In this document: positions 16,241-24,648 of the stretch, piece by piece | Layout: each line of letters opens with the position of its first letter | How positions within the stretch are numbered: position 1 is the stretch's first letter | Assembly (NCBI RefSeq): GCF_900108045.1 | Contig: NZ_FNUK01000003.1 | Coordinates: 1-64,000, forward strand | DNA from: Caloramator fervidus | Lineage (GTDB): Bacteria; Bacillota; Clostridia; Clostridiales; Caloramatoraceae | Reading direction: 5' to 3' | DNA: 64,000 bases | Notes under the pieces: model-generated | Databases searched by the model: none | The model's input: only the letters and a program-made list of their open reading frames with translations | Told to the model about the DNA's origin: nothing | Position numbers and translations under genes: made by a program

Positions 16241-18068
16241 TAATTTCTAATAATTTTATATCACTTCTTATATATTCCATTTTCTCTCCACCATTTTTTT
16301 CTGCATAAATTTGATACTTTCCAGGTCCTTCAATTATAAAAGTAACCATACCTTCTTCATTTGTGATATATTTTATATTATTAACATATACTACAGCATC
16401 TTTAACTGGAGAATTATCTGAAGTTACTTTTATTTTAATTTGAGAATTTATCTTGTTCTCGCCTATAACTTCTATATTTAAAGGTTTTATTCCCCAATCA
16501 CCATAATAAATCAAAATTTTATCATTTTCTTTAACTTCATAATTTGCCATACCAGTTTGTGGTTCAATTGAGTTTACCATAAACATCCAACCATCATATC
16601 CTCCAAATCTTCCTGTTTTAATATTTGAAATAGCATTTAAAAATGGACCATAACTTGAATACGTTACTTCAAAGGGAATATTATTTTCTATCAATGCTTT
16701 ACAAACAGCAGCATAAACTGATGGAACAGAAGTTTTGTATTTTTTACCATTAAAATCATAAACCTCCTTATTTCCAACTCTAACATCATATCTTAAAACA
16801 TTTTTATCTGGTCCTTCAATTCTAACACTTACGTTATAACTTTTTTCAATAGGCTCTAGGCTTCCTAAGATAACCCTAACAACTTTACCGTTCTTTCTTA
16901 AAAACAATTTATAATTATAACTTTTCAAATTAGCATCACAGTTAAACTTAATTATTCCATTACTTGATTTTTGGCTAAAAACTTTACTATCTTCATTTAT
17001 CAAAAGTTCAGCTTCATCATAATAAGTTCCTTTAACAATAACTTCTAATTTTTTTAAATCTTTAAAATATGCCGAATATAAAATTGGAGAAGTAATATTT
17101 ATAGAAACAGGTTTATAATAATTTCCCTTTTTATATTTAATACTTTCATACATATTTTTCTTATTTACATAACTTAACAACGCTCTAGCGACTTGATTTG
17201 TAGCAATATCATCTACTTTCCCATTCTTTATATGTTTAAATCCCCCAGATTTATCCTTATAAAGAAGCAACTCATCTATTATGTTTTTATTATTAACAAC
17301 ATATTTTGATAAATCGTCTCCACAAGATACCGCTGCTTGTATAATCCAAGCTAATGTTTCTGCTGTTTGATTTTCTTTAGGTAATTTTTTTAAATTATTT
17401 TTTACAAAACTTAAAGCCTTAGATATACTTTTATCATTTTTATTTTTTCCTGCCATAGACAACGCTGTTATTGCCATAGCTGTAATATCTATGTCGCTTT
17501 TTCCTGATATTGTAAGAGGAAACCCTCCATCTTTATTCTGAATTTTTTCTAAAAATAAAACTGCTTTATTTCTATCATAATTTTCTTTAATAGCTTCTAA
17601 AGCTATCATACTCCAAATATGACCATTTATAAAAACTTCATTTGTTCCATTTATCGTATCTTTAAACTTACCACTTGGAAGCTGTGATGATTTTAATACT
17701 TCAACTAAGTTTATACCATTAAAGTTTTTTGGATCATATCCTGAAGCTGTTATTGTTAATATATGTTTGGCGTAACTTGTAGTAAAATTATATGAAAGCT
17801 CCTTTAAAATATCATTATTTTTACTATCAATATACCTTTTACCTTTTACCTTTAAATTATTTAAATTATATCCTGCCATTGCTAAAACAACAGCATCCCA
17901 ATCTTGAATTCCATTTGTTTTAGTTTTATTAATAATATAGTTCAAAGAACCATTCAAAGAACTTTTTGCTTTATACACCTTTGAACTAACCTTTGCCAAT
18001 ACCTCAAAATTAATAAATACAGTTAAAATTAAAATTATACTAATTAACCTTTTAATATATCCCTTCAT
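16236..18068 (-). CDS. Secreted transcobalamin/intrinsic-factor-like protein (alpha-barrel plus DUF4430)
   Basis: The 610-residue protein has a signal peptide (hydrophobic run about 8-25). Residues 35-310 hold helical repeats of the prenyltransferase/squalene-cyclase alpha-alpha barrel type (Lys-Asp-Gly-Gly-Phe and Lys-Ser-Gly-Gly-Phe turns). A beta region follows at about 318-405, then a DUF4430 domain at about 411-527 (Gly-Gly-Tyr-Asp-Gly-Trp-Met-Phe and Tyr-Tyr-Gly-Asp-Trp). A C-terminal Ig-like segment closes the protein. An alpha-barrel followed by a DUF4430-type beta domain is the architecture of animal intrinsic factor and transcobalamin. With the cobalamin riboswitch and ECF transporter in the same operon, extracellular corrinoid binding is the best reading, not proven. 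No sortase motif or transmembrane tail is seen. Confidence 0.8.
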   Translation of the reverse strand: MKGYIKRLISIILILTVFINFEVLAKVSSKVYKAKSSLNGSLNYIINKTKTNGIQDWDAVVLAMAGYNLNNLKVKGKRYIDSKNNDILKELSYNFTTSYAKHILTITASGYDPKNFNGINLVEVLKSSQLPSGKFKDTINGTNEVFINGHIWSMIALEAIKENYDRNKAVLFLEKIQNKDGGFPLTISGKSDIDITAMAITALSMAGKNKNDKSISKALSFVKNNLKKLPKENQTAETLAWIIQAAVSCGDDLSKYVVNNKNIIDELLLYKDKSGGFKHIKNGKVDDIATNQVARALLSYVNKKNMYESIKYKKGNYYKPVSINITSPILYSAYFKDLKKLEVIVKGTYYDEAELLINEDSKVFSQKSSNGIIKFNCDANLKSYNYKLFLRKNGKVVRVILGSLEPIEKSYNVSVRIEGPDKNVLRYDVRVGNKEVYDFNGKKYKTSVPSVYAAVCKALIENNIPFEVTYSSYGPFLNAISNIKTGRFGGYDGWMFMVNSIEPQTGMANYEVKENDKILIYYGDWGIKPLNIEVIGENKINSQIKIKVTSDNSPVKDAVVYVNNIKYITNEEGMVTFIIEGPGKYQIYAEKNGGEKMEYIRSDIKLLEIK

Positions 18069-18081
18069 AGTTTACCTCCTA

Positions 18082-18663
18082 TCATGGCATTAAATCTTTA
18101 ACGGTCCATCCCTTATAATCAAAATTTAAAATATCTCCATCTTTAACAACAATGTCATTTGCTCCAACTTTTGTTTTTTTACCATTTAAGTATATAAACC
18201 AATCATAACCTAATATTCCCTTTTCCTTATCTTCATCTGAAAGTTGGTTTTGTGGAATAGAAATCAAGCCATTTATTTCCTTAATAAACCCTCCCACTTC
18301 ATAAACCTTTGTATTTTGTTTTAAGATTTGCATGGCAGTCATTGGTTTTTCAAGCTTTAAGACTTTTTCATAAAGTATATCTTGTCTATTATTTTTTGAA
18401 ATTATTAATTTAACTTTAATTTCATCTTTTTTAACATTCTTTTGAGTTTTTTCCTCTTTAGATTTCAAATTAACATTTTTCTTTTCATTGCGTGCTTTTA
18501 CATCATTATTTTTATTATTTTTTTCAACTATTTTTTCACTACTTGATACCTGATTTATTTTTATACTTCCACTTGAAGAAACAGGCTGTGAACTTAATGT
18601 TGTTTTATAAACACATGATGTAAAAATTAAAATCGTAAAAATAATCGACAATACCTTTTTCAT
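18082..18663 (-). CDS. DUF4430-domain lipoprotein
   Basis: A 193-residue protein with a lipoprotein-like signal (Ile-Phe-Thr-Ser-Cys, Cys about 17; Phe at -3 is unusual). A Ser/Lys/Asn-rich linker runs to about residue 80 and a single DUF4430 domain runs to the C-terminus (Tyr-Asp-Trp-Phe-Ile-Tyr and Gly-Asp-Ile-Leu-Asn-Phe-Asp-Tyr-Lys-Gly-Trp). DUF4430 is the beta domain that caps cobalamin in transcobalamin. It is the first gene after the cobalamin riboswitch, 13 bases before the larger binder. A membrane-tethered partner passing corrinoid to the S component is inferred. Confidence 0.82.
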   Translation of the reverse strand: MKKVLSIIFTILIFTSCVYKTTLSSQPVSSSGSIKINQVSSSEKIVEKNNKNNDVKARNEKKNVNLKSKEEKTQKNVKKDEIKVKLIISKNNRQDILYEKVLKLEKPMTAMQILKQNTKVYEVGGFIKEINGLISIPQNQLSDEDKEKGILGYDWFIYLNGKKTKVGANDIVVKDGDILNFDYKGWTVKDLMP

Positions 18664-18689
18664 ATTTTCACCCCCTTTCCATCAGAGGG

Positions 18690-18714
18690 AAACAAAAAAG
18701 CCCGGAAAGGGCTT
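18690..18714 (-). terminator. Cobalamin riboswitch expression-platform terminator
   Basis: Arms 18698-18703 and 18709-18714 pair over 6 bp, followed on the minus strand by a U-run (complement of the As at 18694-18699). An alternative pairing of 18704-18709 with 18726-18731, plus 18711-18714 with 18721-18725, would break this stem. That gives a plausible antiterminator. Confidence 0.75.
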
Positions 18715-18912
18715 ACTTTCGCAAGCTTTCCCTTCCCTCCGAAGGTTTAGCCTTTAACACACAGGCAGGTTTCCTGGCTCGTGGATCATCTTACTCCCTG
18801 GCCTTCCCAAAAAGGTGGCATATCAGGTTTCATACCCACTCACAGTAGCGGGGGCTGCAGCGGATTTTCACCGCTTTCCCTTTTAACCCTTGCGGGCACC
18901 TGTGTATTTTTT
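18715..18912 (-). promoter_or_regulatory. Cobalamin (AdoCbl) riboswitch
   Basis: On the minus strand the B12 box AGCCAGGAAACCTGCC is present (complement of 18764-18779). Upstream are the GC-rich helices and the conserved GCTACTGTGAGTGGG core (about 18835-18855). The closing stem ends CACAGGTGCCCG at about 18895-18905. It lies between a promoter and the first DUF4430 gene. With the terminator downstream, cobalamin should switch the operon off. Confidence 0.92.
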
Positions 18913-18928
18913 TAAATTTTCCAAAAAT

Positions 18929-18957
18929 ATTATAACATTACTTTTTATTTTTAACAA
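18929..18957 (-). promoter_or_regulatory. Sigma-A promoter of the cobalamin uptake operon
   Basis: A -35 TTGTTA and a perfect -10 TATAAT are spaced by 17 bases on the minus strand, with a TGn extended -10. The -35 box lies inside the end of the upstream methyltransferase gene. It reads into the riboswitch. Confidence 0.7.
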
Positions 18958-19867
18958 CTGCTAAAGTTACATATCTAAAAAACTTAGCCTTTCTAATTTT
19001 ACAAAAATCCTTTACCTCAAAATCATAATAACTTATAACTTCCCTCATATCTTCAAGAGTTACAAAAACAGCCTTTTTAGATATTCTTGCTGTATGTCTT
19101 ATTATATCCTTCTGTAACTCCTTATTTGTCACAGATAGCACCCCATAAGGGAGGTCAACCACTGCAACATCAAAGTATTTATCTACATCCTTTATATCGC
19201 TTCTTTTTACAATATCAGGATATCCGAAAAATTTGAGATTTTCCCTTGCCCCTTTAACAACTTTATAATTAATATCATATCCTTTAACATCTATTCCCAT
19301 TGATAAAGCTTCAAGCAAAACTGTTCCTATTCCACAACAAGGATCGACTAACTTTAAACTATTATTCTTCCCAACAGCAATATTAACCAGAGCTCTAGAT
19401 ACCCTTGATGTTAAAGAATTACAATACTGAACAGGTTTCTTATCATGTAAATTCCATATTCTTTTATTTTTTATTATTTCTCCTACAATCCATCTATCTT
19501 TAAAATCAATGACTCCAACCTTTACTTTAGGCTCATGAATTGATACTTTTCCCTTAATTGAGCCTCCTATTAAACTTTCTACTTTATGTTTTTTATTCAA
19601 ATCCATTCTTTCAAAAAGGCTTATATATTGAACTTTAAAATCATTGTAACTTATATTTTTTTGCTTTATAACTTCTAATAATTCTTCTAAACTTAACGCT
19701 TCAGCATCTACTTTTATACAATAATTTGTATATGGACTTCTATTTATATCTATATATTCATCATAAAAAAAATATTTTTCTTTTAATTCTATTCCAAATA
19801 AATGTCTTATTTCCATCTCACACAGTTCCTGCTCTCCATCAGGAAAGCTGACATAATAAAAAAACAT
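18938..19867 (-). CDS. TRM11-like SAM-dependent nucleic acid methyltransferase
   Basis: The C-terminal Rossmann domain has Asp-Pro-Cys-Cys-Gly-Ile-Gly-Thr (SAM-binding motif I) and Asp-Leu-Pro-Tyr-Gly, a variant of the Asn/Asp-Pro-Pro-Tyr motif of N-methyltransferases, as in TRM11-type tRNA guanosine methyltransferases. The N-terminal 150 residues may form a THUMP-like RNA-binding part. The ATG at 19867 (Met-Phe-Phe-Tyr-Tyr, 309 residues) is chosen because a longer frame would run into the tRNA-Leu gene, and a GGTGAAG site precedes this ATG. The target RNA is not known. Confidence 0.8.
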   Translation of the reverse strand: MFFYYVSFPDGEQELCEMEIRHLFGIELKEKYFFYDEYIDINRSPYTNYCIKVDAEALSLEELLEVIKQKNISYNDFKVQYISLFERMDLNKKHKVESLIGGSIKGKVSIHEPKVKVGVIDFKDRWIVGEIIKNKRIWNLHDKKPVQYCNSLTSRVSRALVNIAVGKNNSLKLVDPCCGIGTVLLEALSMGIDVKGYDINYKVVKGARENLKFFGYPDIVKRSDIKDVDKYFDVAVVDLPYGVLSVTNKELQKDIIRHTARISKKAVFVTLEDMREVISYYDFEVKDFCKIRKAKFFRYVTLAVVKNKK

Positions 19868-19890
19868 ATCTTCACCAACCTTTTTAAAAT

Positions 19891-19974
19891 TGGTGCGGGC
19901 GAAGGGACTTGAACCCCCACGCACAAGGCCCTAGACCCTGAATCTAGTGCGTCTGCCAATTCCGCCACGCCCGC
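19891..19974 (-). tRNA. tRNA-Leu (anticodon CAG)
   Basis: On the minus strand an 84-base cloverleaf includes an encoded CCA end. The acceptor GCGGGCG pairs with CGCCCGC, the anticodon stem CTAGA/TCTAG encloses the loop TTCAGGG (anticodon CAG), the variable arm is long as in class II tRNAs, and the T-loop has TTCAAGT. It lies 23 bases upstream of the methyltransferase start. Confidence 0.96.
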
Positions 19975-20041
19975 GAAATATCCATAAAAATTTTAACATT
20001 TTTTTACTTGTTTGTCTAGATTATCTACTGTTGACACTCCC

Positions 20042-21430
20042 CTATTCTTCTGCTTTGTTTTGTTGTTCTTCAGTTTTATCCAATTGAGTTAACACTTTTT
20101 TAGTTCCAATTCTAACTTTACCCTTAGCAGGCTTATAATAGTCTTTTGAAATTAGCTCCTCTTTAATTAAAATTCCATTTCTATAAACTTTCCTGTATGT
20201 AACAGATTTTACTCCATCAATAGGTTTTGCTTCTATAATTTTTTCTCCTTCAGGCAAGGTTGGATCTTTTATATATTCAGTTGTAGTAGGTATTCTTTCT
20301 ATCACTTTACTTTCTACGACTACCTTAATGTTGGGATCTTGGTTTGCACCATAAAAAACAACATTAACATGAGAATTAGCCAACCATGCCCTTATATATA
20401 TTGGAAAATTAGTGGTATTTTTAAACTTTAAATCTATAGAGTTTCCTGAAATAGTAGCATCTCGTCCTGGTGGAACATACGCAACCTTAAGGCCATGGGG
20501 ACGCCTTTCTAATATTTGTAAATTAGCCAACAAAGCTGCATTATAAACCGTAGTAGTAACTTGACAAATTCCACCAGCAAGTCCAGGAACAAGGGTTCCA
20601 TTTATAATTACTGGAGCTTCTTTATATCCTTTTGCTGCAACTCTTGGACCTAATACTTTATTCATTGAGAATACTTCCCCTGGCATTATTAAAGTTCCAT
20701 TTATGCTCTCTGCTGCAATTTTTAGGTTGCCTACTCTATTAATATCTGAAGAGCTATACTTAGTTGAAAAACTAGATATTTTTGTTTTGATCTTTCTAAG
20801 ATCTTCAGCTTTAATTTTAGGCTTTTCAACTATAACTGGAATATCTACGTATAAATTTTGCCCTTTAATACTTTCACTTATCATAGATATAAGACTACTT
20901 TCATCTACTTTTATTCCGCATTCTTCTTCTTTAACAACAAATTTTCCATTTACAAAGTTTATTGTCGCATTTTTTGGCTGTTTGTTTATTTCTCGGGAAA
21001 TTTTTTTGATAATATTTTCTATTTTCGACTCATCATAATTCAATTCTAAATCAATATTTATACCATTGTTTTTTAATTTAAACCTATCTATTACTTGTTT
21101 TAACATATTTCCTTCTTTTGCAATTGCATAAGCCTGTTCTACTGCTTTCTCAACGTTAAATTTTACCCCTAAATCCTTTAAGTTTATCCTGTATTCCTTA
21201 TCATTATACTTTAAAACCAATTCTTTTTCATACAACGGCTTATTAAATTTAGCATCCAATAAACTTATTGCTTCATTTTTAGTTTTATCACCTACATATA
21301 CATTATTAATATACACTCCCTTACAAATTTTATCATTATTTCCTCCTAATAATGACAATGTAAGTAATACAGGAGTAATAAATACAACAGCAATAAATGA
21401 TATAAGTGCAATCTTAAACTTATTCTGCAT
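20042..21430 (-). CDS. VanW-family protein with putative peptidoglycan-binding domains
   Basis: A 462-residue exported protein anchored by an N-terminal hydrophobic segment (about 8-28). The middle has a repeated YoaR-like peptidoglycan-binding region. A VanW domain follows at about 230-370 (Gly-Gly-Ile-Cys-Gln-Val-Thr-Thr and Arg-Arg-Pro-His). A G5-like beta tail follows it, with Lys-Val-Ile-Glu-Arg-Ile-Pro and repeated Glu/Lys segments, ending in Gln/Glu-rich residues. Its exact function is unknown and a role at the cell wall is likely. It stands between tRNA-Leu and nth. Confidence 0.85.
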   Translation of the reverse strand: MQNKFKIALISFIAVVFITPVLLTLSLLGGNNDKICKGVYINNVYVGDKTKNEAISLLDAKFNKPLYEKELVLKYNDKEYRINLKDLGVKFNVEKAVEQAYAIAKEGNMLKQVIDRFKLKNNGINIDLELNYDESKIENIIKKISREINKQPKNATINFVNGKFVVKEEECGIKVDESSLISMISESIKGQNLYVDIPVIVEKPKIKAEDLRKIKTKISSFSTKYSSSDINRVGNLKIAAESINGTLIMPGEVFSMNKVLGPRVAAKGYKEAPVIINGTLVPGLAGGICQVTTTVYNAALLANLQILERRPHGLKVAYVPPGRDATISGNSIDLKFKNTTNFPIYIRAWLANSHVNVVFYGANQDPNIKVVVESKVIERIPTTTEYIKDPTLPEGEKIIEAKPIDGVKSVTYRKVYRNGILIKEELISKDYYKPAKGKVRIGTKKVLTQLDKTEEQQNKAEE

Positions 21431-21460
21431 AAAATGCCCCCTTAAATAAATTTAAGTATA

Positions 21461-22090
21461 TTATAACATATTATCCTTATAAAATTTACAATATTCTTTT
21501 ATTTTACAAATATCGCACTTTGGCTTTCTTGCCGTGCAAATTTTTCTTCCATGCCATATAAGCCAATGATGAAGGGATGACCAATAATTTTTCGGAATAT
21601 TTTTCATAAGCTGTTTTTCAGTTTGAACAACATCCTTAGAATTTGCAAGTCCTATTCTATTAGCAACTCTAAAAACATGGGTATCCACAGCTATAGCATC
21701 CTTTCCAAAGGCATTTGATAAAACAACGTTTGCTGTTTTTCTTCCAACACCAGGTAAAGTCAAAAGATCCTCCATCTTATCTGGAACCTCACCATTAAAT
21801 TTTTCCACTATTATTTTACTTGCATTTATTATATTTTTTGCTTTAGTCTTATATAAACCACAAATTTTTATATATTTTTCTAATTCCTCTAAAGATATAT
21901 TTGCAATTTCATAAGGAGTATTATATTTTTTAAATAATTCCTTTGTTGCCTTATTTACAATCTCATCTGTAGTTTGTGCTGATAATATAGTGGCAACTAA
22001 AAGTTCAAAAGGCGATGTAAAATTTAAAGCACATCCTAAACCTTTATATTCTTCCTCTAATATTTTTATTATTTTCATATACTCTTTCAT
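21461..22090 (-). CDS. nth: Endonuclease III (DNA glycosylase/AP lyase)
   Basis: Removes oxidised pyrimidines from DNA. The 209 residues show the helix-hairpin-helix Leu-Pro-Gly-Val-Gly-Arg-Lys-Thr-Ala, the catalytic Lys in that motif, the Val-Asp-Thr-His-Val catalytic Asp segment, and a C-terminal [4Fe-4S] loop Cys-x6-Cys-x2-Cys-x5-Cys. Full length for the family. Confidence 0.96.
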   Translation of the reverse strand: MKEYMKIIKILEEEYKGLGCALNFTSPFELLVATILSAQTTDEIVNKATKELFKKYNTPYEIANISLEELEKYIKICGLYKTKAKNIINASKIIVEKFNGEVPDKMEDLLTLPGVGRKTANVVLSNAFGKDAIAVDTHVFRVANRIGLANSKDVVQTEKQLMKNIPKNYWSSLHHWLIWHGRKICTARKPKCDICKIKEYCKFYKDNML

Positions 22091-22112
22091 ATAAACACCT
22101 CAAGCTAAATAT

Positions 22113-22137
22113 TAAAAAGGGGCAAAGCCCCCTTTTA
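22113..22137 (-). terminator. Intrinsic terminator after the plsC-DUF503 unit
   Basis: A stem of about 9 bp (22115-22123 with 22127-22136) around an AAA loop, with A/T tracts on both sides, lies in the gap between the DUF503 gene and nth. Confidence 0.7.
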
Positions 22138-22205
22138 TATTATTCCCTTTCTTTTTCCTGCTTTCTCATAAATATAAATTGCATATCAAAAGCTTTAATA
22201 CTATT

Positions 22206-22484
22206 TTATAATATTTCTATGTTTATGTCTATTATTTCTGCACGTCCATCTTGCTCTATTTGTTTTAAAATTGAATTAAAAGTTGAATCAACTATTTTTT
22301 TATCACTTCCAACAGCTGCAATCCCTAGCTCACAAAGCTGCCATTTATCATTTTCTCCAACCTCTGCTACTGAAACATTATGCTGCATTATCTTTGAAAT
22401 CAAACTTTTTACTATTTGCCTTTTTTCCTTTAAAGAATGAGGCGTAAAAAATTTTAACTTTATATTTGCAATACCTACTATCAT
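22206..22484 (-). CDS. DUF503 (YlxP-like) protein
   Basis: A 92-residue protein with the family pattern Lys-Glu-Lys-Arg-x-Ile-Val-Lys-Ser-Leu near residue 20, alternating beta strands and a Glu-rich C-terminus. Family members are often near ribosome maturation genes and their role is unclear. Its ATG overlaps the end of plsC by four bases, showing translational coupling. Confidence 0.88.
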   Translation of the reverse strand: MIVGIANIKLKFFTPHSLKEKRQIVKSLISKIMQHNVSVAEVGENDKWQLCELGIAAVGSDKKIVDSTFNSILKQIEQDGRAEIIDINIEIL

Positions 22485-23179
22485 CTGTATACTCCCCTAT
22501 ACTCTAATGGTAATAATTCTGCTATTTTTCTCATAAGATAATCTAAACAATATTCATCATATTCATCCTTTGTCATACCATCTAACATTTCAGGTAAATT
22601 AAAAGGCTTTCCTATATTTACAATAACCTTAGATTTGTAAAACTTTTCTTTTCCCATATCCTCATCATTAATAGGCATTAATTTTTCTGTTCCAATTAAA
22701 CCTATAGGAACTATTGGAACATTGCATTTTCTTGCTATAAGGATTACCCCTTTTTTGCCTTTAATCATGGTTGCTGTTCTTGACCTTGTCCCTTCTGGAA
22801 AAATCATAAGAGAATGTCCCTCTTTTATTACATTTATACTTCTTTTTATAGCCTCTAAATCAGGAGAATTAGGCTGTATAGTTATAGTATTCACTGCCTC
22901 TACACCTATTCTACTTAATGCCTTAGACTGAAGTTTAATTCCTGCAACAAAATAGGGGTCAAATTCTCTTAAAACCTTATTTAAAATAAGCCCATCTGCA
23001 TTGCTTAAATGATTTGCTACAAAAATTAAAGGTTTAGACATGGAAGCTAAATTTTGATAGTTTTTAACTTCAATGTCTGCATACTTTTGCAAAGTAAATT
23101 CTACAATTAATTTACATATTGGCTTATAAATCCCTTTTGGCAAACTAAATAACAATTTTCCTAAAAACTCTTTATTCAT
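22481..23179 (-). CDS. plsC: 1-acyl-sn-glycerol-3-phosphate acyltransferase (PlsC family)
   Basis: Acylates lysophosphatidate to phosphatidate at the membrane. The 232 residues contain Asn-His-Leu-Ser-Asn-Ala-Asp (catalytic His-x4-Asp) and Phe-Pro-Glu-Gly-Thr-Arg-Ser for glycerol-phosphate binding. It is immediately upstream of the DUF503 gene and 17 bases after the holin-4-like gene, so these genes may form one transcript starting at queG. Confidence 0.9.
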   Translation of the reverse strand: MNKEFLGKLLFSLPKGIYKPICKLIVEFTLQKYADIEVKNYQNLASMSKPLIFVANHLSNADGLILNKVLREFDPYFVAGIKLQSKALSRIGVEAVNTITIQPNSPDLEAIKRSINVIKEGHSLMIFPEGTRSRTATMIKGKKGVILIARKCNVPIVPIGLIGTEKLMPINDEDMGKEKFYKSKVIVNIGKPFNLPEMLDGMTKDEYDEYCLDYLMRKIAELLPLEYRGVYR

Positions 23180-23196
23180 ATTACCATCCTTTCATG

Positions 23197-23544
23197 TTAT
23201 AATATAACGCTTATTAGGTATGATATAATGCTTATAAAAATATATCCAATAATTGCAGAACCTAAACTTGAAACTATAAATCCCTTAGTTAAAGACGAAA
23301 CTATAATTAAAAGTATTCCATTTAAAATAAAAGTAAAAAGTCCCAAGCTCATTATATTAATGGGTAAGGATAAAATTAACAATACAGGTTTTATTAAAGC
23401 ATTAGCAAGGCCTAAAACTATAGAAGCTACTATTGCAGCCCCAAATCCGCTTACATATATACCCTTTATGAAGGAAGCCGTTAAATATATAGCAGTCGCA
23501 TTTATTAAAATTCTAGCTAAAAAACCTTTATCATCTCGACTCAT
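23197..23544 (-). CDS. Phage holin family 4 / YvlD-like membrane protein
   Basis: A 115-residue protein with about four hydrophobic segments and a conserved Gly-Leu-Ala-Asn-Ala-Leu-Ile-Lys-Pro motif (about 46-54). This is typical of chromosomal YvlD/phage-holin-4 proteins, which are not phage-encoded. Its start overlaps the end of queG by four bases. Function is unknown, possibly envelope related. Confidence 0.85.
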   Translation of the reverse strand: MSRDDKGFLARILINATAIYLTASFIKGIYVSGFGAAIVASIVLGLANALIKPVLLILSLPINIMSLGLFTFILNGILLIIVSSLTKGFIVSSLGSAIIGYIFISIISYLISVIL

Positions 23545-24539
23545 TTAAATTCCCCCAATCTATTTAGATAATATTTTACATAGTAAGAAAAATACTCATC
23601 CTCAATCAAGGACTTTATCTTATTATAGCCTTCCTTTGATTTTAGGTTAGCCAGTGCAATAATAAGATTTCTTTGAAGGACTTTTTTTCCCCTCCAACCT
23701 GCAGAGGTTTTTTGAAAGGTTTCCTTAAATTGTTTATTGGACATAGTTAAAAATCTTTCTACTTCTATGTTTATGTTCCAACTTTCTGGTTTAAAATCAA
23801 CTATATTAGAATATTCTGCTTTTTTATTAAATGGACATACATCCTGACATATATCACATCCATATATTCTACTTCCCATTTTAATCATTTCATCATAGGT
23901 CAAAGTTTCTTTTTTTTGAGTTATAAAAGATAAGCACTTTTTAGAATTTAAGTAAAAAGGCTTTTCTATAGCCCCAACAGGGCATGATTTTATACAAATA
24001 TCACAACTTCCACATTTAGATTCAATAGGATAATCAGGCTCAATATACAAATCTGTAATAAGCTCTCCTAAAAAAACAAAAGAACCATATTTTTTTGTAT
24101 ATATATTCGTATTTTTTCCATAAAATCCTATACCACACTTATATGCAATCTCTCTATCGTGTAATGGTCCTATATCACAAAAATATATTGATTCTGCACC
24201 TAATTCTTCTTTTAGAAAGACCTTTAAAAGTTCTAACTTATTTTTTAATACTATATGATAGTCAATTCCTAATGAAGATTTTGAAAGGTAAGGCCTACTA
24301 TAATCTAAATCAACTGTTCTATAAGGAACAGCAATAGATATAAAAGATTTTGCATTACTTAAAATAGAACTTACATCAACCCTTTTAAATTCATCCTTTT
24401 CTTCAAACCCAGATAAATGTCCATTTAATCGCCTCTCCTTTAATCTTTCTATAAAATCAAAACTAAATTCTACACTAGAAAAACCTATGTATTCTATGCC
24501 TATTTTATTTGCATATTCTTTTATTTTTTCCTTAATCAT
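23541..24539 (-). CDS. queG: Epoxyqueuosine reductase
   Basis: Catalyses the last step of queuosine tRNA modification, using cobalamin and two [4Fe-4S] clusters. Visible are the DUF1730 N-terminus, a Cys-Gly-Ile-Gly-Phe-Tyr-Gly-Lys segment, and two ferredoxin-like motifs Cys-Gly-Ser-Cys-x2-Cys-x3-Cys-Pro and Cys-Asp-Ile-Cys-x3-Cys-Pro. A C-terminal HEAT-like helical part closes it. The ATG at 24539 behind GGGGTGAAAAG is preferred over an upstream Met 63 bases earlier (332 residues). Its dependence on B12 fits the uptake operon nearby. Confidence 0.93.
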   Translation of the reverse strand: MIKEKIKEYANKIGIEYIGFSSVEFSFDFIERLKERRLNGHLSGFEEKDEFKRVDVSSILSNAKSFISIAVPYRTVDLDYSRPYLSKSSLGIDYHIVLKNKLELLKVFLKEELGAESIYFCDIGPLHDREIAYKCGIGFYGKNTNIYTKKYGSFVFLGELITDLYIEPDYPIESKCGSCDICIKSCPVGAIEKPFYLNSKKCLSFITQKKETLTYDEMIKMGSRIYGCDICQDVCPFNKKAEYSNIVDFKPESWNINIEVERFLTMSNKQFKETFQKTSAGWRGKKVLQRNLIIALANLKSKEGYNKIKSLIEDEYFSYYVKYYLNRLGEFK

Positions 24540-24621
24540 CTTTTCACCCCAAAGTTTTTTCCTATACATTATTAGTATAGTTTGTTTTGTAAAATTGCAC
24601 AATAATAAATAAAAATAAAAT

Positions 24622-24648
24622 AAGAAAGCCCAGGTTTAACCTGGGCTT
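24622..24648 (-). terminator. Intrinsic terminator of cysK-cysE
   Basis: Perfect arms 24626-24635 and 24639-24648 with a TTA loop lie right at the cysE stop codon, followed by an AT-rich tract on the minus strand. Confidence 0.75.

Noticed and set aside
18938-19924. Longer start of the methyltransferase
   Set aside because: The first 19 codons would overlap the 3' end of tRNA-Leu. The Met at 19867 has a ribosome site.
23197-23544. Holin-like gene as a sign of a prophage
   Set aside because: No other phage genes are near. This YvlD-type protein is a common chromosomal gene and is coupled to queG.
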